Of a stretch of 5,871 nt of DNA, positions 4,436-5,871 are shown one piece after another. The translations under genes were made by a program, and so were the position numbers. Each line of letters begins with the position of its first letter. The stretch's first letter is position 1. The notes below the pieces were generated by a model that worked only from the letters and a program-made list of their open reading frames with translations, did not search any database and was not told the DNA's origin. Where the stretch lies: positions 1-5,871 of the forward strand of contig SLPX01000274.1 in NCBI GenBank assembly GCA_007131745.1, read 5' to 3'. This DNA is from Myxococcales bacterium. GTDB taxonomy: Bacteria; Myxococcota; Polyangia; HGW-17; SLPX01.

Positions 4436-5854
4436 TCAGGTCAGGAGGAAACCTACGACGCCCGCGAGCAGGATTTCGTCACCCGGCCGGACCTGTGAAT
4501 AGATGACGTTTTCTCCGTTTACAAAAGTTCCGTTGCTACTTCCCAGGTCCCTGACGCTCACCCCGCGGGAGGAGATTTCCAGGAGAGCGTGTCGCCTGGA
4601 AATCCGTTCATGCATTATTTGAATGTCTGTACTCGTGGAGCGGCCGATGGTGTGCGCGCCGTCCTTCAACCTTACCATGCGGGGCGGGTCGTCTTCAGCG
4701 GATACCCGGAAAATAGCATGGTTCTCTTTTTCGCGGGACGATGCGCAATGGACGTCGGCTGAAAAACCGTCCTCCGGAACCACGGCCAGGTGGACAAGCG
4801 AGTTTTCATGACACAGCGCGGTTGCAGACAGTTTGCTCAAGTTGTAAACGAATTCTAGCGCTCCGGGCACGCCGCCGCGGGCGTTCAAGATTTTATCGGG
4901 TTCGGCCGCGGAAATCATGTCCAGAATGGTTTGCGTCAGGCCGCGGCTTCCCCCATTTACGGCTTTTCTTCTGTTTGTTTCGACGTTCATGGCCGCTCCC
5001 CGCAACAGGCTTTTAGAGTAGTGCTCGAACAGGTCCGCGCAACCGAAAAGATCCAACCCGGCAAACCCGTTTGCGCCCCCGGAAAAAAGCCCCATTCCCA
5101 AAATGTTTTTCCCGTTTCGCCCGTTGGAGGGTGAGAGCGCTTCGACATAATCGTCCAGGTGGTGTTTCATGCGGGACATCCCTCCGACAAGAGTTTTTGT
5201 CGGATTTGAAGAAGCAGTGTTGGTTAAAACCAGGGTTTGTCCCACGGCCTGCCAGACTCTTGTCTGAACATCCGCGGCAGGATTTCTCGAATATTCATAT
5301 TCATCCAAATATTCATGCGCGTTGGAATATCCATGCATGGTTGAATTTTCACACGTTAATATGGCGGATCTTACTGAAGCCGGGGCCGCCATTTCGGTTG
5401 GAGCAAAGCGTGACCTGCCGGAACCGAAACCTGAACCTGAACCTGAACCAAAACCAAAACCGGACCAGCGGCCTTCTTCAACGCAGCAAACCGGGATCTC
5501 GACCCCGGCCCCGGGAGCGATAAGCACTGACCCGGCAAGGACCCTGTCCTGGAAACCTCCCTTTACCAGTTCACCCACCATGCCGAACAGGTAATCCCCG
5601 CCGCGGTTATGGACGTGCAATCTTTCGACGGATCCGCCGCCGGCTTCAGACACAACAGTAGCGCCGGTCATTATCCCCGCGCTCAAGGGAGTATATTTCT
5701 CCGAACCGTTGCCGCGTGTGCAAGATGTTCCGTCGGTTTCACCGGCCGATAACCCCGGCTCTTTTTCCATGCCCACGCATACCGCGCTCAATCCCTGGAA
5801 ATCCCGCGTCTCGATGACTTTCACATTGCTTAAAAACCCCGTCAGTGTTTTCAT
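4436..5854 (-). CDS. ARPP-1 (DUF6569-like) domain protein with C-terminal FHA domain
   Basis: A 472-residue protein with no signal peptide or membrane segment. Residues about 55-290 match the ARPP-1 family as I recall it: VVSEAGGGSVERLHVHNR (67-84), GELVKGGFQDRVL (94-106), IPVCCVEEGRW (120-130), LDDYVEAL (233-240) and GLDLF (266-270). ARPP-1 is named for linkage to ADP-ribosylglycohydrolases and rhodanese/phosphatase-like proteins; its activity is not known to me. A linker of about 90 residues leads to an FHA domain at about 395-472 with Gly404-Arg405-Ser406, Ser419-Arg420 and His422, Ser439-Ser440-Asn441-Gly442-Thr443 and Asn446-Gly447, the phosphothreonine-binding set. This implies control by a Ser/Thr kinase, which is not in the window. 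Odd features: an insert at about 33-53, a Gly/Phe/Ser run at 131-146 and a Tyr-rich repeat at 171-188. The ATG at 5854 follows AGAGAGG by 5 nt. The promoter is outside the window. Confidence 0.85.
   Translation of the reverse strand: MKTLTGFLSNVKVIETRDFQGLSAVCVGMEKEPGLSAGETDGTSCTRGNGSEKYTPLSAGIMTGATVVSEAGGGSVERLHVHNRGGDYLFGMVGELVKGGFQDRVLAGSVLIAPGAGVEIPVCCVEEGRWSGFGFGSGSGSGFGSGRSRFAPTEMAAPASVRSAILTCENSTMHGYSNAHEYLDEYEYSRNPAADVQTRVWQAVGQTLVLTNTASSNPTKTLVGGMSRMKHHLDDYVEALSPSNGRNGKNILGMGLFSGGANGFAGLDLFGCADLFEHYSKSLLRGAAMNVETNRRKAVNGGSRGLTQTILDMISAAEPDKILNARGGVPGALEFVYNLSKLSATALCHENSLVHLAVVPEDGFSADVHCASSREKENHAIFRVSAEDDPPRMVRLKDGAHTIGRSTSTDIQIMHERISRRHALLEISSRGVSVRDLGSSNGTFVNGENVIYSQVRPGDEILLAGVVGFLLT
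5290..5361. repeat. Degenerate 18-nt tandem repeat (about 4 units) inside the ARPP-1 coding region
   Basis: Units begin at 5290, 5308, 5326 and 5344 with AATATTCAT, AATATTCAT, AATATCCAT and AATTTTCAC. On the minus strand the middle units give hexapeptides STMHGY, SNAHEY and LDEYEY, each ending in Tyr. The 18-nt period keeps the frame. Confidence 0.7.
5418..5465. repeat. Hexanucleotide tandem repeat (8 units) coding a Gly-Ser/Phe run
   Basis: Eight CC-led hexamers run in phase: CCGGAA, CCGAAA, CCTGAA three times, CCAAAA twice, then CCGGAC. On the minus strand they encode alternating Gly with Ser or Phe (residues 131-146), directly after the conserved VEEGRW of the ARPP-1 domain. Slippage would change length in two-residue steps without a frameshift. 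Confidence 0.85.
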
Positions 5855-5871
5855 TCCGGCCTCTCTTTCCA

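Noticed and set aside
4623..5594. Plus-strand open frames opposite the ARPP-1/FHA gene (up to 150 residues)
   Set aside because: These are antisense shadows. The Asn/Leu or Glu/Pro runs in them are the hexamer repeat read in the wrong frame.
3582..5854. The ATPase, vapBC and ARPP-1/FHA genes as one novel defence system
   Set aside because: vapBC and the ATPase each have their own promoter, and a gap separates the ARPP-1/FHA gene. No shared operon or known defence signature links them. Adjacency alone is not enough.

Overview
This is a bacterial window with five protein genes. One (asnA) is on the plus strand and four are on the minus strand. No tRNA, rRNA, CRISPR array, transposase or phage gene was seen. 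Gene spacing, Shine-Dalgarno sites and sigma-70-type promoters are ordinary bacterial. The phylum cannot be fixed from the sequence. The mix of AsnA, a VapB/VapC pair, an AAA_14/DUF4143-type ATPase and short period-8 or period-9 intergenic repeats would suit Desulfobacterota or Spirochaetota; this is inference only.

Layout, left to right. Positions 1-732 hold the C-terminal three quarters of aspartate--ammonia ligase (asnA, cut by the window edge). A 153-bp convergent gap carries short tandem repeats and two hairpin candidates. Positions 886-2106 (minus) encode a NifS/IscS-type cysteine desulfurase. Upstream of it, 2173-3405 (minus) encodes a P-loop ATPase of the AAA_14/DUF4143 type; it has its own strong promoter over a palindrome and a terminator-like hairpin just after its stop. 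Positions 3582-4174 (minus) are a complete vapBC toxin-antitoxin operon with a near-consensus promoter and a candidate autoregulatory inverted repeat. Positions 4436-5854 (minus) encode a two-domain protein: an N-terminal ARPP-1 (DUF6569-like) domain and a C-terminal FHA phosphothreonine-binding domain.

The genes do not form one obvious pathway. The ATPase gene is visibly more AT-rich than nifS and the ARPP-1/FHA gene. With vapBC it looks like an accessory insertion between housekeeping-type genes.

The least ordinary items are the ARPP-1/FHA fusion and a pattern of in-frame tandem repeats in loop regions of two unrelated proteins. The ARPP-1 domain carries an 18-nt and a 6-nt repeat, and the cysteine desulfurase carries a 15-nt repeat inside an unusual insertion. 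Two minus-strand genes (ATPase and vapC) have in-frame upstream TTG codons that can mislead start calling; the actual starts are ATG codons, placed by a GGAGG site and by a TGATG overlap respectively. I see no convincing undescribed multi-gene system.
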